Shown: positions 44,554-53,396 of the stretch, piece after piece
Numbering within the stretch: position 1 is the first letter of the stretch
Layout: every line of letters starts with the position of its first letter
Assembly (NCBI RefSeq): GCF_002234575.2
Contig: NZ_CP022464.2
Location: 4,774,001-4,838,000 of the forward strand
Source of the DNA: Enterocloster bolteae
GTDB lineage: Bacteria > Bacillota > Clostridia > Lachnospirales > Lachnospiraceae
Direction: 5' to 3'
Length of the DNA stretch: 64,000 nt
Made by a program: the position numbers and the translations under genes
Notes under the pieces: model-generated
The model's database searches: none
What the model was told of the DNA's origin: nothing
The model's input: the letters and a program-made list of their open reading frames with translations, nothing else

Positions 44554-46095
44554 TTATTCGAATTCAATCGTAGCCGGCGGCTTCCCCGTGCAATCATACA
44601 GCACCCGGTTAACCCCCTTAACCTCATTCACAATCCGGCTGGTCACCTTCCCCAGCACTTCCCATGGAATCTGAGCTGACTCCGCGGTCATGAAATCAGA
44701 TGTAAGCACAGCCCTCAGGGCAACAGCATAATCATAGGTTCTCTCATCGCCCATGCAGCCAACAGACCGCATATTCGTCAGAGCTGCAAAATACTGGCCC
44801 AGATTCTTGTCCACCCCGGCCTTTGCAATCTCTTCCCTGTAAATCGCATCAGCGTCCTGTACAATGCGGACCTTATCAGCTGTCACCTCACCGATAATCC
44901 TGACGCCCAGACCAGGTCCCGGGAATGGCTGTCTGAATACCAGATACTCAGGTATACCCAGCTCCAGTCCGGCCTTTCTCACCTCATCCTTGAAAAGCAG
45001 CCTTAAAGGCTCTACCAGTTCCTTAAAATCTACATGCTCCGGCAGTCCGCCCACATTGTGATGAGACTTGATGACAGCAGATTTACCCAGGCCGGACTCA
45101 ATCACATCCGGGTAAATGGTTCCCTGTACCAGGTAATCCACTGCGCCAATCTTCTTTGCCTCTTCCTCGAATACACGGATGAACTCCTCGCCGATGATCT
45201 TACGCTTTGCCTCAGGCTCTTCCACGCCCTTCAGCCTGGCGTAGAAACGTTCCTGGGCATTGACACGGATGAAGTTCAGGTCATACGCACCTTCTGGTCC
45301 AAATACAGCCTCTACCTCGTCTCCCTCATTCTTACGCAACAGACCGTGGTCCACGAACACGCAGGTAAGCTGTTTGCCAATGGCCTTGGACAGCATGACG
45401 GCAGCCACAGAGGAATCCACACCGCCGGACAGAGCGCACAACACCTTACCGTTGCCAATCTTCTCCCTCAGAGCCTTGATGGTGGTATCCACAAAGGAAT
45501 CCATCTTCCAGTCGCCGGAGCATCCGCAGACATTATATACAAAATTGGAGAGCATTCTGGTGCCTTCCTTGGTGTGAACCACCTCAGGATGGAACTGCAC
45601 CGCATAAAAATTCTTCTCCGGACACTCCATGCCGGCTACCGGGCAGGAGTCTGTATGTGCAGTGATGCGGAAGCCCGCCGGCACCTCTGCAATGTACACG
45701 CCGTGGCTCATCCAGCATACGGTCTTGGAAGAAACGCCATCAAACAGCTTGGAGGAAGTATCCACATCCACTTCTGTGTGTCCGTATTCGCTGACCACAG
45801 CCTTCTTTACAACGCCATCCAGCAGGTAGCTCATAAGCTGGGCACCATAGCAGATTCCAAGAACCGGTATTCCCAGCTCAAATATCTCCTTTGAGCAGCG
45901 GGGTGCCCCATCTTCAAACACAACGTCAGGTCCGCCTGTGAAAATGATTCCCTTTGGATTCATTTCCTTGATTTTCTCCAGGCTCATATCATAAGGATGC
46001 ACTTCACAGTATACGCTGCATTCGCGGACACGGCGTGCAATCAGCTGGTTGTACTGGCCGCCAAAGTCCAATACAATAATCATCTCTCTGTTCAT
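44554..46095 (-). CDS. guaA: GMP synthase (glutamine-hydrolysing)
   Basis: A 513-residue two-domain enzyme that makes GMP from XMP, ATP and glutamine. The glutaminase domain has nucleophile Cys82 in L-G-I-C-Y-G-A-Q, with His169 and Glu171 in F-H-P-E. The ATP-pyrophosphatase domain starts near 200 with the P-loop S-G-G-V-D-S-S (223-229). The C-terminal dimerisation domain ends P-P-A-T-I-E-F-E, the classical GuaA ending. GGAGG precedes the ATG. It has a long upstream region with a strong promoter and a structured element, but I saw no purine riboswitch core. Confidence 0.98.
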   Translation of the reverse strand: MNREMIIVLDFGGQYNQLIARRVRECSVYCEVHPYDMSLEKIKEMNPKGIIFTGGPDVVFEDGAPRCSKEIFELGIPVLGICYGAQLMSYLLDGVVKKAVVSEYGHTEVDVDTSSKLFDGVSSKTVCWMSHGVYIAEVPAGFRITAHTDSCPVAGMECPEKNFYAVQFHPEVVHTKEGTRMLSNFVYNVCGCSGDWKMDSFVDTTIKALREKIGNGKVLCALSGGVDSSVAAVMLSKAIGKQLTCVFVDHGLLRKNEGDEVEAVFGPEGAYDLNFIRVNAQERFYARLKGVEEPEAKRKIIGEEFIRVFEEEAKKIGAVDYLVQGTIYPDVIESGLGKSAVIKSHHNVGGLPEHVDFKELVEPLRLLFKDEVRKAGLELGIPEYLVFRQPFPGPGLGVRIIGEVTADKVRIVQDADAIYREEIAKAGVDKNLGQYFAALTNMRSVGCMGDERTYDYAVALRAVLTSDFMTAESAQIPWEVLGKVTSRIVNEVKGVNRVLYDCTGKPPATIEFE

Positions 46096-46164
46096 GAGAT
46101 TCGTTCCTCCATTATTTTACGGATTTTCCCACCAAAACAATTATAGTAAAACTGTATCCTAGAA

Positions 46165-46292
46165 CGGGTTTGAAAATACCCTGTATCCGACACCCCACAG
46201 CAGCCTGTCTGATGAAAGCTGTGCGTAACCCGCCTGCTTCCGCTGCTGCCAGTGCCAAAGGTCTAACCAGATACAAACCATTTCCAAACCCG
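46165..46292. other. Nested inverted repeats, candidate structured RNA upstream of guaA
   Basis: Three nested complementary pairs occur: CGGGTTTG/CAAACCCG (46165-46172, 46285-46292), TGTATC/GATACA (46182-46187, 46270-46275) and CAGCAGC/GCTGCTG (46198-46204, 46242-46248). Together they would give a long interrupted hairpin of about 128 bases. It could be part of the guaA leader on the minus strand, or a separate RNA on the plus strand that ends at the terminator at 46350-46386. I could not match it to a known class. Confidence 0.5.
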
Positions 46293-46349
46293 CCCTTATT
46301 ATATACCTTGACCCAATTTACCGAAAAATATTTATTCCCTATAAAATTG

Positions 46350-46386
46350 AAAGAGATTGTACAGAATAGTACAATCTCTTTTTTAT
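46350..46386 (+). terminator. Strong hairpin with T-run upstream of guaA
   Basis: AAAGAGATTGTAC (46350-46362) and GTACAATCTCTTT (46369-46381) form a perfect 13-bp stem with loop AGAATA, and the plus strand continues in T. No plus-strand gene ends nearby, so it either closes an unannotated RNA or acts within the first 50 bases of the guaA leader. Confidence 0.75.
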
Positions 46387-46401
46387 CTTTCGTATAAATA
46401 C

Positions 46402-46430
46402 ATTATAAAGCAGAGAACGACAAATATCAA
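46402..46430 (-). promoter_or_regulatory. Strong sigma-A promoter driving the guaA leader
   Basis: Minus-strand TTGATA (46425-46430) and TATAAT (46402-46407) with a 17-base spacer. It would give a leader of about 300 bases before guaA. A second, weaker TATAAT lies at 46140-46145. Confidence 0.7.
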
Positions 46431-46622
46431 GCTATTTTGACACTTTTTTCAGAATTTTTTACTGGCTATTTGACGAGCATTTATATTATGATTTTTTGCC
46501 GAGATTTTTTTGCCGGAACTCCTTATCGGAGCTTTTTAACAGACTCTCATCCTCCGCCCCATCTTCCGCACTGCCTCATCTTCTGCTCCGCTCCATCTTC
46601 TGCTCTGCCGCAAACCCTTTAA

Positions 46623-47714
46623 TTAGATAACTTCCTTCCGCAGAATCCTCGCAATCCTCTCCTCATCCAGTCCGCGTATTACCTCCACGGCCATTCTGAC
46701 AGTGGCGTCCACGTCTTCTTCCGCGCAGAAATTATAGTGGCTGTGTACATACCTGGACGGAATGCCTAACACCAGTACCGGGACCGCCTTTCCCGTGAGG
46801 CTGATTTTTCCGGCATTTGTGCTGCCGCCCCGGCGCACTGCGTCCTGGTACTTGATTCCAAGCTTATCTCCTGTCTCCTGGGCAAAACGTATGAATTCCA
46901 CGTTGGAAATGTAGCTGTTGTCCATGTGGCGAATCTGCACACCGCTCCTTAAGCATCCCTGGGCAATACCGGCACGGAAATAGAAATCATCCGCCGGTGA
47001 TCCCTCAAACACAATGGCCAAATCAGGCTGAACCTGCTGTGCCGTCACCGTGGCCCCCCTGGTACCCACTTCCTCCTGGGCCGCAAATGCGCCTACCACT
47101 TCCACTGCCAGCTGGTCCGCCTCATCCCGAAGCGCCTGCATGGTGTCAATAATGCTCACACAGCCCAGACGGTTGTCAAAAGCCTTGCCGTACAGAATTC
47201 CATTTTCCTTATGATACTCAAAGCTTACATCCGGCATAATAGGGTCGCCCGGGCGGATTCCATAGACCTCCGTCACTTCCTCCCGGCTGCTGGCACCCAC
47301 ATCCACCAGGATATCCTCGATTGCCAGGGAGTTGTCGTTTTTCTGAGCCGCTGTCAGAAAATGAACTGGTTTGGATGTGGTGATTCCCCTGTGCTTTTTC
47401 CCGTCCCTTGTCCTTACGATGACAGAGTGGGCGGGCAGGCTGGTGAGATGGAATCCTCCCAGCATCAGAATACTTAAAAGTCCGTTTTCCAGTATGGACT
47501 GTACCATGAATCCGCACTCGTCCAGATGGGCGTCCAGCATGAGCACGGGGCGCCCGGCCTTTTTCTTCTTCATGGTGGCGTAAACATTGTACATAGCATC
47601 ATTTGCCACGTCCAAACCCCCGCACCAGTTCTTTACTTCCCGGATGACCTCGTCCTCAAATCCACTGGGACCAAAGGCATTGGTCAACGCTTCGATTTCT
47701 TTTATGTTTGCCAT
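46623..47714 (-). CDS. M42 family aminopeptidase (glutamyl aminopeptidase/endoglucanase M family)
   Basis: A 363-residue cytoplasmic dinuclear-metal aminopeptidase that degrades peptides. Metal ligands appear in L-D-A-H-L-D-E (His63, Asp65), K-A-F-D-N-R-L-G and A-A-Q-E-E-V-G-T-R-G. The PDZ-like apical domain carries S-L-P-A-H-S-V. GGAGG lies five bases before the ATG at 47714. It is the last gene of the third peptide operon, separated from the creatininase gene by a tandem-repeat tract. The downstream gap 46500-46622 is pyrimidine-rich with short ATCTTCTGCTC repeats. Confidence 0.93.
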   Translation of the reverse strand: MANIKEIEALTNAFGPSGFEDEVIREVKNWCGGLDVANDAMYNVYATMKKKKAGRPVLMLDAHLDECGFMVQSILENGLLSILMLGGFHLTSLPAHSVIVRTRDGKKHRGITTSKPVHFLTAAQKNDNSLAIEDILVDVGASSREEVTEVYGIRPGDPIMPDVSFEYHKENGILYGKAFDNRLGCVSIIDTMQALRDEADQLAVEVVGAFAAQEEVGTRGATVTAQQVQPDLAIVFEGSPADDFYFRAGIAQGCLRSGVQIRHMDNSYISNVEFIRFAQETGDKLGIKYQDAVRRGGSTNAGKISLTGKAVPVLVLGIPSRYVHSHYNFCAEEDVDATVRMAVEVIRGLDEERIARILRKEVI

Positions 47715-47800
47715 GATTTCCTCCAGGTATGAGACGCAAAGTGCCGCATCACATGGTACCGCTCCTGCCATACCATGCCTGCGGCACTGCATCTGCTTAA

Positions 47801-47978
47801 CTTATTTCTGCTTAACTTATTTCTTCTAAACTTATTTCTGCTTTATTGATTTCTACTCTATTTATTTCTGCCTAACTTATTTCTGCCTAACTAATTCTGC
47901 TCTGTTTATTTCTGCCTTACTTATTTCTGCCTTACTTAATCTGCCTCACTTATTTCTGCCTCACCTATCTCTGTCCAA
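47801..47978. repeat. Tandem array of 12 degenerate 15-bp repeats
   Basis: Twelve consecutive units with consensus CTTATTTCTGCCTAA, ten of 15 bp and two of 14 bp, fill the gap between the creatininase and M42 genes. Units at 47801, 47876, 47920 and 47949 are closest to consensus. The plus strand is pyrimidine-rich. No frame through it is open with a ribosome site, so it is probably transcribed but untranslated. Confidence 0.92.
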
Positions 47979-48004
47979 CCTCCCCTGTCTCCGCAGGAAA
48001 AGCC

Positions 48005-48766
48005 TTACAGTGAAACCTTCTTAAGCTCCTCAATCAAATCCAGAATATAGTCGGCTGTGGTCTGTACCATCTCCTGGCCCCACTCCACGGTGGCAGTGTT
48101 TGGATGATCCGGTCCAATCCATCCATTGTCTGTCACCTTTGGTGTGTTCCTGAGAATTTCAATCTCAACACCCTTGAAGCGCACGGTACGGAAGCCGGTA
48201 GCCACCAGGTTTTCGGTGAGATTGGTCATTTCCAGAGGGAGGTCAATCTTGCTCATATCTACCAGTGAGGGGTCAACTGCCATGATGCCAGCTGTCTCCT
48301 CGCCGCCGCCGTGTCCGCCCTTCCACTCAGGCTTCATATCCCAGGCCATCAGCCACCAGTTCAGCATCACGACCATGGCGCCCTTCTTGTCAAATTCCAG
48401 GCCGATGCGCTCGATGGTCTTGATATTCCCTCCGTGTCCGTTGAGCACCAGAATTTTCCGCGCGCCGTGCTTGTACAGCCCGTCCACAATCTGGTATACA
48501 TACTGGTACAGTACGTCGGAATCAATGTTGATGGTTCCCGGATAATCAGCCAGTGACTGGCATGCTCCGTAGGGAATCATGGGCGCGATGAGGATGTTGT
48601 CATTTTTCTCCTCAATCAGATCCAGGATTTTGTCAGGTATCAGGGTGTCTGTTCCCAGCGGCATATGGCGTCCATGGCACTCCGTACTGCCGATTGGAAG
48701 AATGACCATGTCATTTTCCTTAAAATACCGTTCCGCTGTTGGCCATGTAATCTTTGATAATCTCAT
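48005..48766 (-). CDS. Creatininase family amidohydrolase
   Basis: A 253-residue zinc or manganese amidohydrolase of the creatininase/MftE-like superfamily. Metal ligands are visible as Glu29 and His31 in G-S-T-E-C-H-G, Asp40, His111 in L-N-G-H-G-G-N, and Glu156/157 in H-G-G-G-E-E-T-A-G. Members cleave cyclic or linear amides, including creatinine and peptide bonds in mycofactocin precursor. Context (between a peptide-binding protein and an M42 aminopeptidase) suggests action on an imported peptide or amide. GGAGA precedes the ATG. Confidence 0.9.
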   Translation of the reverse strand: MRLSKITWPTAERYFKENDMVILPIGSTECHGRHMPLGTDTLIPDKILDLIEEKNDNILIAPMIPYGACQSLADYPGTINIDSDVLYQYVYQIVDGLYKHGARKILVLNGHGGNIKTIERIGLEFDKKGAMVVMLNWWLMAWDMKPEWKGGHGGGEETAGIMAVDPSLVDMSKIDLPLEMTNLTENLVATGFRTVRFKGVEIEILRNTPKVTDNGWIGPDHPNTATVEWGQEMVQTTADYILDLIEELKKVSL

Positions 48767-48790
48767 GATGCATCTCTCCTTTTACTTCTC

Positions 48791-50395
48791 TTATTTTGCA
48801 ACCTTTACATGCTCCAGCTTGTGGTAGCCGATTGGATCCATCACGAAACCTTCCACCTTGGCGTTGGCGCCTGCGGTGATGGTGCTGTAGTAGATAGGTG
48901 CGTTGTTGTTCACTTCTTTTAACTTCACAGCCAGGTCCTCATATGCTTTCAGTCTCACGGACTCATCTGCGCTGGTCCTTCCTGTCTCAATGAGCTTGTC
49001 TACCTCAGGATCTCCGATGAAGCTGCGGTTTCCGGCTGCTCCCTGCTGTGAGGAGTGTTCCAGTGAATAGTAGGTGTAGTCTGCGTCTGTGGTGGAGGTC
49101 ACCCAGCCAAAGTATCCCATGTCATGCTCCCCTGCGGAAGTCCTGGAAATAAAGCTGCCGAATTCCATTACCTCGATGTTGCAGGTGATTCCCACATCCT
49201 GAAGCATGGCCTGTACAGCCTGGCATACCTCTACACGTGTCTGGTTGTCATTTACCCAGATGCTGGTCTCGAATCCGTTTGGATATCCGGCCTCGGCCAG
49301 AAGGGATTTTGCCTTCTCAGGGTCATACTCATAAGCGCCAGGGCTGAAGTATCCGAATACGGCCGGTGCAATGATGGCGTCAGCCGGCTCTCCGGATCCG
49401 CTGGCAATGGTGTCGATAATCAGCTGGCGGTCAATGGCGTAGTTAACGGCATCCCTTACCTTCTGGTCATCATATGGCGCCTTGTTCATGTTCATGGAAA
49501 TGTAGTAGCAGGTCAGGGATGGAGCCTCAAACAGCTGGAGGTCGGAATTGCTCCTTACCTTCTCCAGGTCATTTGGAAGCAGGTCGTAAGCCAGGTCCAC
49601 TTCTCCTGTCTCCAGGGCGATGGTTCTCTGGGATGCCTCAGGGATAACCTTCATAACCAGCTTCTGTGTCTCTGCCGGTCCTGCATAGTAATCGTCAAAG
49701 CGCTCCAGGGTAACGGAATCGCCCTGCTTCCACTCTACAAACTTATATGGGCCGGTACCGATTGGATGAAGCTTGAAGGCTTCCTCGTCTGCCTCCACCA
49801 CTGCCTTTGGAACAATGGCTGCAAATGGTACGGAAAGGTTTCTCAGAGCCGGTGCATAAGGCGCCTTCAGCTCTACATTAACTGTATAATCGTCTACCAC
49901 GTCTACCTTGTCGATAAAGTCAACAATGTAGGAAACAGCGGCGGAATTAATGGCCCTGTCCAGGGAGAACTTTACATCCTCTGCCTTCACCTCAGAACCA
50001 TCGTGGAATTTCACGCCCTGGCGGATGTGGAATGTGTAGGATGTATCGGAATTCTGATCCCAACTCTCTGCAATCTGGGGCTGCAGCTCTCCGGTCGCAG
50101 CGTCAACAACAGTCAGCGTGTCGAAAATCTGGTCCGTAACCTCTACAGCCGGCGTCTCCTTTCCCTGATGGGGATCTAAGGAAGTAACATCCGCTCCCTG
50201 CGCCCATACCAGCGTATCCTTGTACTCCCCTGAACCGCCGGCGCTTCCTCCTGCCTCTGCTCCCTTGGAACCTGCCTCTGTCTGAGCGCTGCCGCCTTCC
50301 GTGGAGGTCTGTCCGGACTTGGAACAGCCGGCTGCACTTACTGCCATTGCCGCCACTAAGGATAATGCAATGACTTTCTTCCATGTTTTTCTCAT
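48791..50395 (-). CDS. Peptide ABC transporter substrate-binding lipoprotein
   Basis: A 534-residue family-5 binding protein. The signal ends in lipobox A-A-G-C (Cys24), followed by a Gly/Ser/Ala linker. Family motifs include S-L-D-P-H-Q-G, F-H-D-G-S-E-V-K-A-E-D-V and H-P-I-G-T-G-P-Y. GAGAGGAG lies five bases before the ATG at 50395; a longer frame from 50431 has no site. It is the fifth gene of the third importer operon. The ligand is unknown. Confidence 0.93.
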   Translation of the reverse strand: MRKTWKKVIALSLVAAMAVSAAGCSKSGQTSTEGGSAQTEAGSKGAEAGGSAGGSGEYKDTLVWAQGADVTSLDPHQGKETPAVEVTDQIFDTLTVVDAATGELQPQIAESWDQNSDTSYTFHIRQGVKFHDGSEVKAEDVKFSLDRAINSAAVSYIVDFIDKVDVVDDYTVNVELKAPYAPALRNLSVPFAAIVPKAVVEADEEAFKLHPIGTGPYKFVEWKQGDSVTLERFDDYYAGPAETQKLVMKVIPEASQRTIALETGEVDLAYDLLPNDLEKVRSNSDLQLFEAPSLTCYYISMNMNKAPYDDQKVRDAVNYAIDRQLIIDTIASGSGEPADAIIAPAVFGYFSPGAYEYDPEKAKSLLAEAGYPNGFETSIWVNDNQTRVEVCQAVQAMLQDVGITCNIEVMEFGSFISRTSAGEHDMGYFGWVTSTTDADYTYYSLEHSSQQGAAGNRSFIGDPEVDKLIETGRTSADESVRLKAYEDLAVKLKEVNNNAPIYYSTITAGANAKVEGFVMDPIGYHKLEHVKVAK

Positions 50396-50486
50396 ACTAG
50401 CTCCTCTCTTTCTTACATTTCTCTCTGTCAATATTGCTCTCTATAAATACCGGACCACAGGCTCCTGCCCTGGATTTCTCCGGAAT

Positions 50487-51461
50487 TTAACCCTGCTCCT
50501 GAACCATACGGCAGCTCACAAAGTGCCCCGGCTCCATTTCCTTTAAAGTCATTTCATTGCTGGTACAGCCTTCCGTTGCATAAGGACAGCGCTTTGCAAA
50601 CCTGCATCCCGGCTCCGGGTTGATAGGCGATGTGAGCTCGCCCTTTAGCGGAATGCGCTCCATCTTAAAGTCCGGATCAGGAACCGGTATGGCTGACAGC
50701 AGCGCCTTTGTGTACGGATGCATGGGATTCTTAAACAGCGCCTTGGCAGGTGCTGACTCCACCATCTGTCCCAGATACATGACCACGATGTCATTGGAAA
50801 AGTGCCTTACCACCGACAAATCGTGTGTAATAAACATATAGGTAAGGTTCAGCTCCTCCTGCAGATCCTGCATCAGGTTAAGGATCTGGGCCTGGATGGA
50901 TACGTCCAGGGCCGATACAGGCTCGTCGCATACAATGAACTTTGGATTGACCGCCAGCGCTCTGGCGATTCCGATTCTCTGGCGCCTGCCGCCGTCCAGC
51001 TCATGGGGATATGTGTTTACCAGACGCTTGGCCAGTCCCACCAGGTTCATGATCTTCTCCACCTGCTGGGTGATGGCGGCCTTTTCATTGGGCTTGTAAA
51101 TACCCTGCACCAGCAGCGGTTCAATGATTGCCTCGCTGACCGTCATCCTGGGATTCAGGGAAGCAAAGGGGTCCTGGAATATAATCTGCATATCCTTCCT
51201 CAAATCCTTTAGCTGCTTCTTGTTGTAGCCCAGGATATCCCTGCCCTCAAAATAAACCTTGCCGCTTGTGGGTTCGTGAAGCCTCAGGATAGCCCTTCCC
51301 ATGGTGGATTTTCCGCATCCGGACTCCCCTACCACTCCCAGTGTCTCCCCGGTACGGATGGAAAAGTTTACATCGTCCACCGCATGGAGAGTGCCCTTGG
51401 GGGTTGTAAAATATTTTTTCAGATGTTCCACACGTAATATCTCTGTTTTCTGTTCCTGCAT
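50487..51461 (-). CDS. Peptide ABC transporter ATPase, DppF type
   Basis: A 324-residue ATPase with Walker A G-E-S-G-C-G-K-S, the variant signature L-D-G-G-R-R-Q-R, Walker B I-V-C-D-E-P-V-S-A-L-D and the C-terminal P-G-C-R-F-A-K-R-C-P cysteine region. It is closely similar to the DppF at 35261-36220, so the two operons share ancestry. It lies 17 bases after dppD. Confidence 0.94.
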   Translation of the reverse strand: MQEQKTEILRVEHLKKYFTTPKGTLHAVDDVNFSIRTGETLGVVGESGCGKSTMGRAILRLHEPTSGKVYFEGRDILGYNKKQLKDLRKDMQIIFQDPFASLNPRMTVSEAIIEPLLVQGIYKPNEKAAITQQVEKIMNLVGLAKRLVNTYPHELDGGRRQRIGIARALAVNPKFIVCDEPVSALDVSIQAQILNLMQDLQEELNLTYMFITHDLSVVRHFSNDIVVMYLGQMVESAPAKALFKNPMHPYTKALLSAIPVPDPDFKMERIPLKGELTSPINPEPGCRFAKRCPYATEGCTSNEMTLKEMEPGHFVSCRMVQEQG

Positions 51462-51478
51462 ATGTCAATCTCCTTTTC

Positions 51479-52447
51479 TTAGCGGTAGCGGATGCAGCGG
51501 ACCTGGTGGGTTCCGCCTACAGTCACCATCCCGGGATGGGTCTTGGAACATTCAGGAACCGCATACTTGCACCTCTCGCAGAAAACGCAGCCCTCAGGCA
51601 GCTTGGTGGGGTCGGGCATCATGCCGTCAATGGCCTGAAGCCGCTTCACATCGCTTGTCAGGCTGGGAATGGAACCAAAGAGTCCCTCCGTGTACGGATG
51701 TTTTGTGTCCTTGTATATTTCCCGCAGGGTTCCGTATTCCACCACTTCCCCCGCATAGATGATTGCCACGTAATCACAGTTCTGGGCAACCACCCCCAGG
51801 TCGTGGGTAATGAGGATCATGGATGTGTTATTTTCAGATTTAAGCTTGTATATCATCTCCAGCACCTGGGCCTGTATGGTAACGTCCAGAGCCGTGGTGG
51901 GCTCATCCGCAATGAGCAGCTTGGGGTTGCAGGCCAGGGCGATTGCAATGACCACCCTTTGCTTCATACCGCCTGAAAACTGGTGGGGATACTCTCCAAA
52001 ACGCTCTGCCGGGATTCCCACCCTTTCCAGCATGTTTTCAGCCCATTTTCTGGCCTCCTGCCTGGACAGGCTGGTGTTGTGGTTCTCGATTACCTCCATG
52101 ATCTGCTCGCCTACCGTGAGCACCGGGTTCAGGGAGGTCATAGGATCCTGGAATATCATGGAAATGTCCCTGCCGCGAATGGCCTCCATTCCATTGGTGG
52201 AAAGCTTCAACAGGTCCTGTCCCTCAAAAATCACCTCTCCGCCCAGAATCTTGCCCGGAGGATTGGGAATCAGCCTCATAATTCCTTTTGCCAGCGTGGT
52301 CTTTCCCGCACCGGTCTCTCCCACCAGTCCAAGGGTCTCTCCCACGCCGATATGTATATTGACGCCGTTTAGCGCCTTTACCACTCCGTCATCCGTTTCA
52401 TAGTGGATGACCAGATCTTTTACTTCCAATAATGGTTTATCTGCCAT
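51479..52447 (-). CDS. Peptide ABC transporter ATPase, DppD type
   Basis: A 322-residue ATPase with Walker A G-E-T-G-A-G-K-T, signature F-S-G-G-M-K-Q-R and Walker B L-I-A-D-E-P-T-T-A-L-D. The C-terminal G-C-V-F-C-E-R-C-K region holds the conserved cysteines. It follows dppC after 31 bases and precedes dppF. It is similar to the DppD at 36355-37338. Confidence 0.94.
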   Translation of the reverse strand: MADKPLLEVKDLVIHYETDDGVVKALNGVNIHIGVGETLGLVGETGAGKTTLAKGIMRLIPNPPGKILGGEVIFEGQDLLKLSTNGMEAIRGRDISMIFQDPMTSLNPVLTVGEQIMEVIENHNTSLSRQEARKWAENMLERVGIPAERFGEYPHQFSGGMKQRVVIAIALACNPKLLIADEPTTALDVTIQAQVLEMIYKLKSENNTSMILITHDLGVVAQNCDYVAIIYAGEVVEYGTLREIYKDTKHPYTEGLFGSIPSLTSDVKRLQAIDGMMPDPTKLPEGCVFCERCKYAVPECSKTHPGMVTVGGTHQVRCIRYR

Positions 52448-52478
52448 GTCATACTCGTCCTTTCTTAGTGTTCATCCG

Positions 52479-53387
52479 TCAGCTCTTCAAACGCGGGTCA
52501 AGGGCATCTCTCAGTCCGTCTCCCACCAGGTTAAGGGCCAGGATGGTGAGCATGATTCCCATGCCCGGGATGATGGTGACATGCCATGCGTCGCGGATAT
52601 AGCTTCGGGCATTGGACAGCATTGCGCCCCACTCAGGGGTGGGCGGCTGGATGCCGAGTCCCAGGAAGGAAAGTCCTGCGATGGAAAGGATGGCTCCTGC
52701 GATTCCCAGGGTCACCTGCACGATAATGGGCGCCATGGAATTGGGAATCACGTACTTGATGATGATGCGCCAGTCGCTGCACCCAATGGAGCGGGCCGCT
52801 TCAATAAACTCCTGGTCCTTCACCGTAAGCACCGATGCCCGGACCGTTCTGGCAAAGGTGGGCACATAGGAGATGGCAATGGCAATCAGCACATTGGTGA
52901 TGCTGGTCCCCAGGGCCGCCACGATGGCGATAGCCAGAAGCATGGACGGGATAGCCAGAAGAATGTCCATAATTCTCATGATGATATTGTCAGCGGTCTT
53001 GCCGTAATACCCTGCGAAAGCTCCCAGGAGACCGCCGAAGATACATGAAATGATGATGGCCACGGTTCCCATAAACAGGGAGTACCGGACCGCCCAAAGC
53101 ATGCGCAGCAGCATGTCCCTGCCGAACTCATCCAGCCCAAAGGGGTGTGCCAGGCTTGGTCCCTGCAGACGTCCCCTCAGATCCTGCTTTACCACGTAAT
53201 TCAGGTAAATGGATTTGCCTGTAACCGCGTCAATGATGATGGTTGCTATTGCTATGATGACCAGTGCCAGGATAAAATACATGCCAATCATGGCCAGCCG
53301 GTTCTTTTTGAATCTGCGCCATGCCTCGCCCCACAGGGAGCGCTGGTCGCCTTCCGCTTCCGCGGCAATCAGATGTTTCTTTCCCAT
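52479..53387 (-). CDS. Peptide ABC transporter permease, DppC type
   Basis: A 302-residue membrane subunit with a charged N-terminus, one early helix, a periplasmic loop and the transport core with EAA loop (Q-E-F-I-E-A-A-R-S-I-G). It ends L-G-D-G-L-R-D-A-L-D-P-R. The start at 53387 has AGGTG six bases upstream; a GTG at 53396 would overlap that site. It begins ten bases after the dppB stop. Confidence 0.92.
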   Translation of the reverse strand: MGKKHLIAAEAEGDQRSLWGEAWRRFKKNRLAMIGMYFILALVIIAIATIIIDAVTGKSIYLNYVVKQDLRGRLQGPSLAHPFGLDEFGRDMLLRMLWAVRYSLFMGTVAIIISCIFGGLLGAFAGYYGKTADNIIMRIMDILLAIPSMLLAIAIVAALGTSITNVLIAIAISYVPTFARTVRASVLTVKDQEFIEAARSIGCSDWRIIIKYVIPNSMAPIIVQVTLGIAGAILSIAGLSFLGLGIQPPTPEWGAMLSNARSYIRDAWHVTIIPGMGIMLTILALNLVGDGLRDALDPRLKS

Positions 53388-53396
53388 GAACTGCAC

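Noticed and set aside
46096..46350. Purine riboswitch or SRP RNA upstream of guaA
   Set aside because: I looked for the riboswitch three-way junction core and for the SRP GGAA-AGCAG loop in the right order; neither is present.
49124..50179. A 351-codon plus-strand frame
   Set aside because: It is fully opposite the peptide-binding protein at 48791-50395, has no ribosome site and shows no family similarity.
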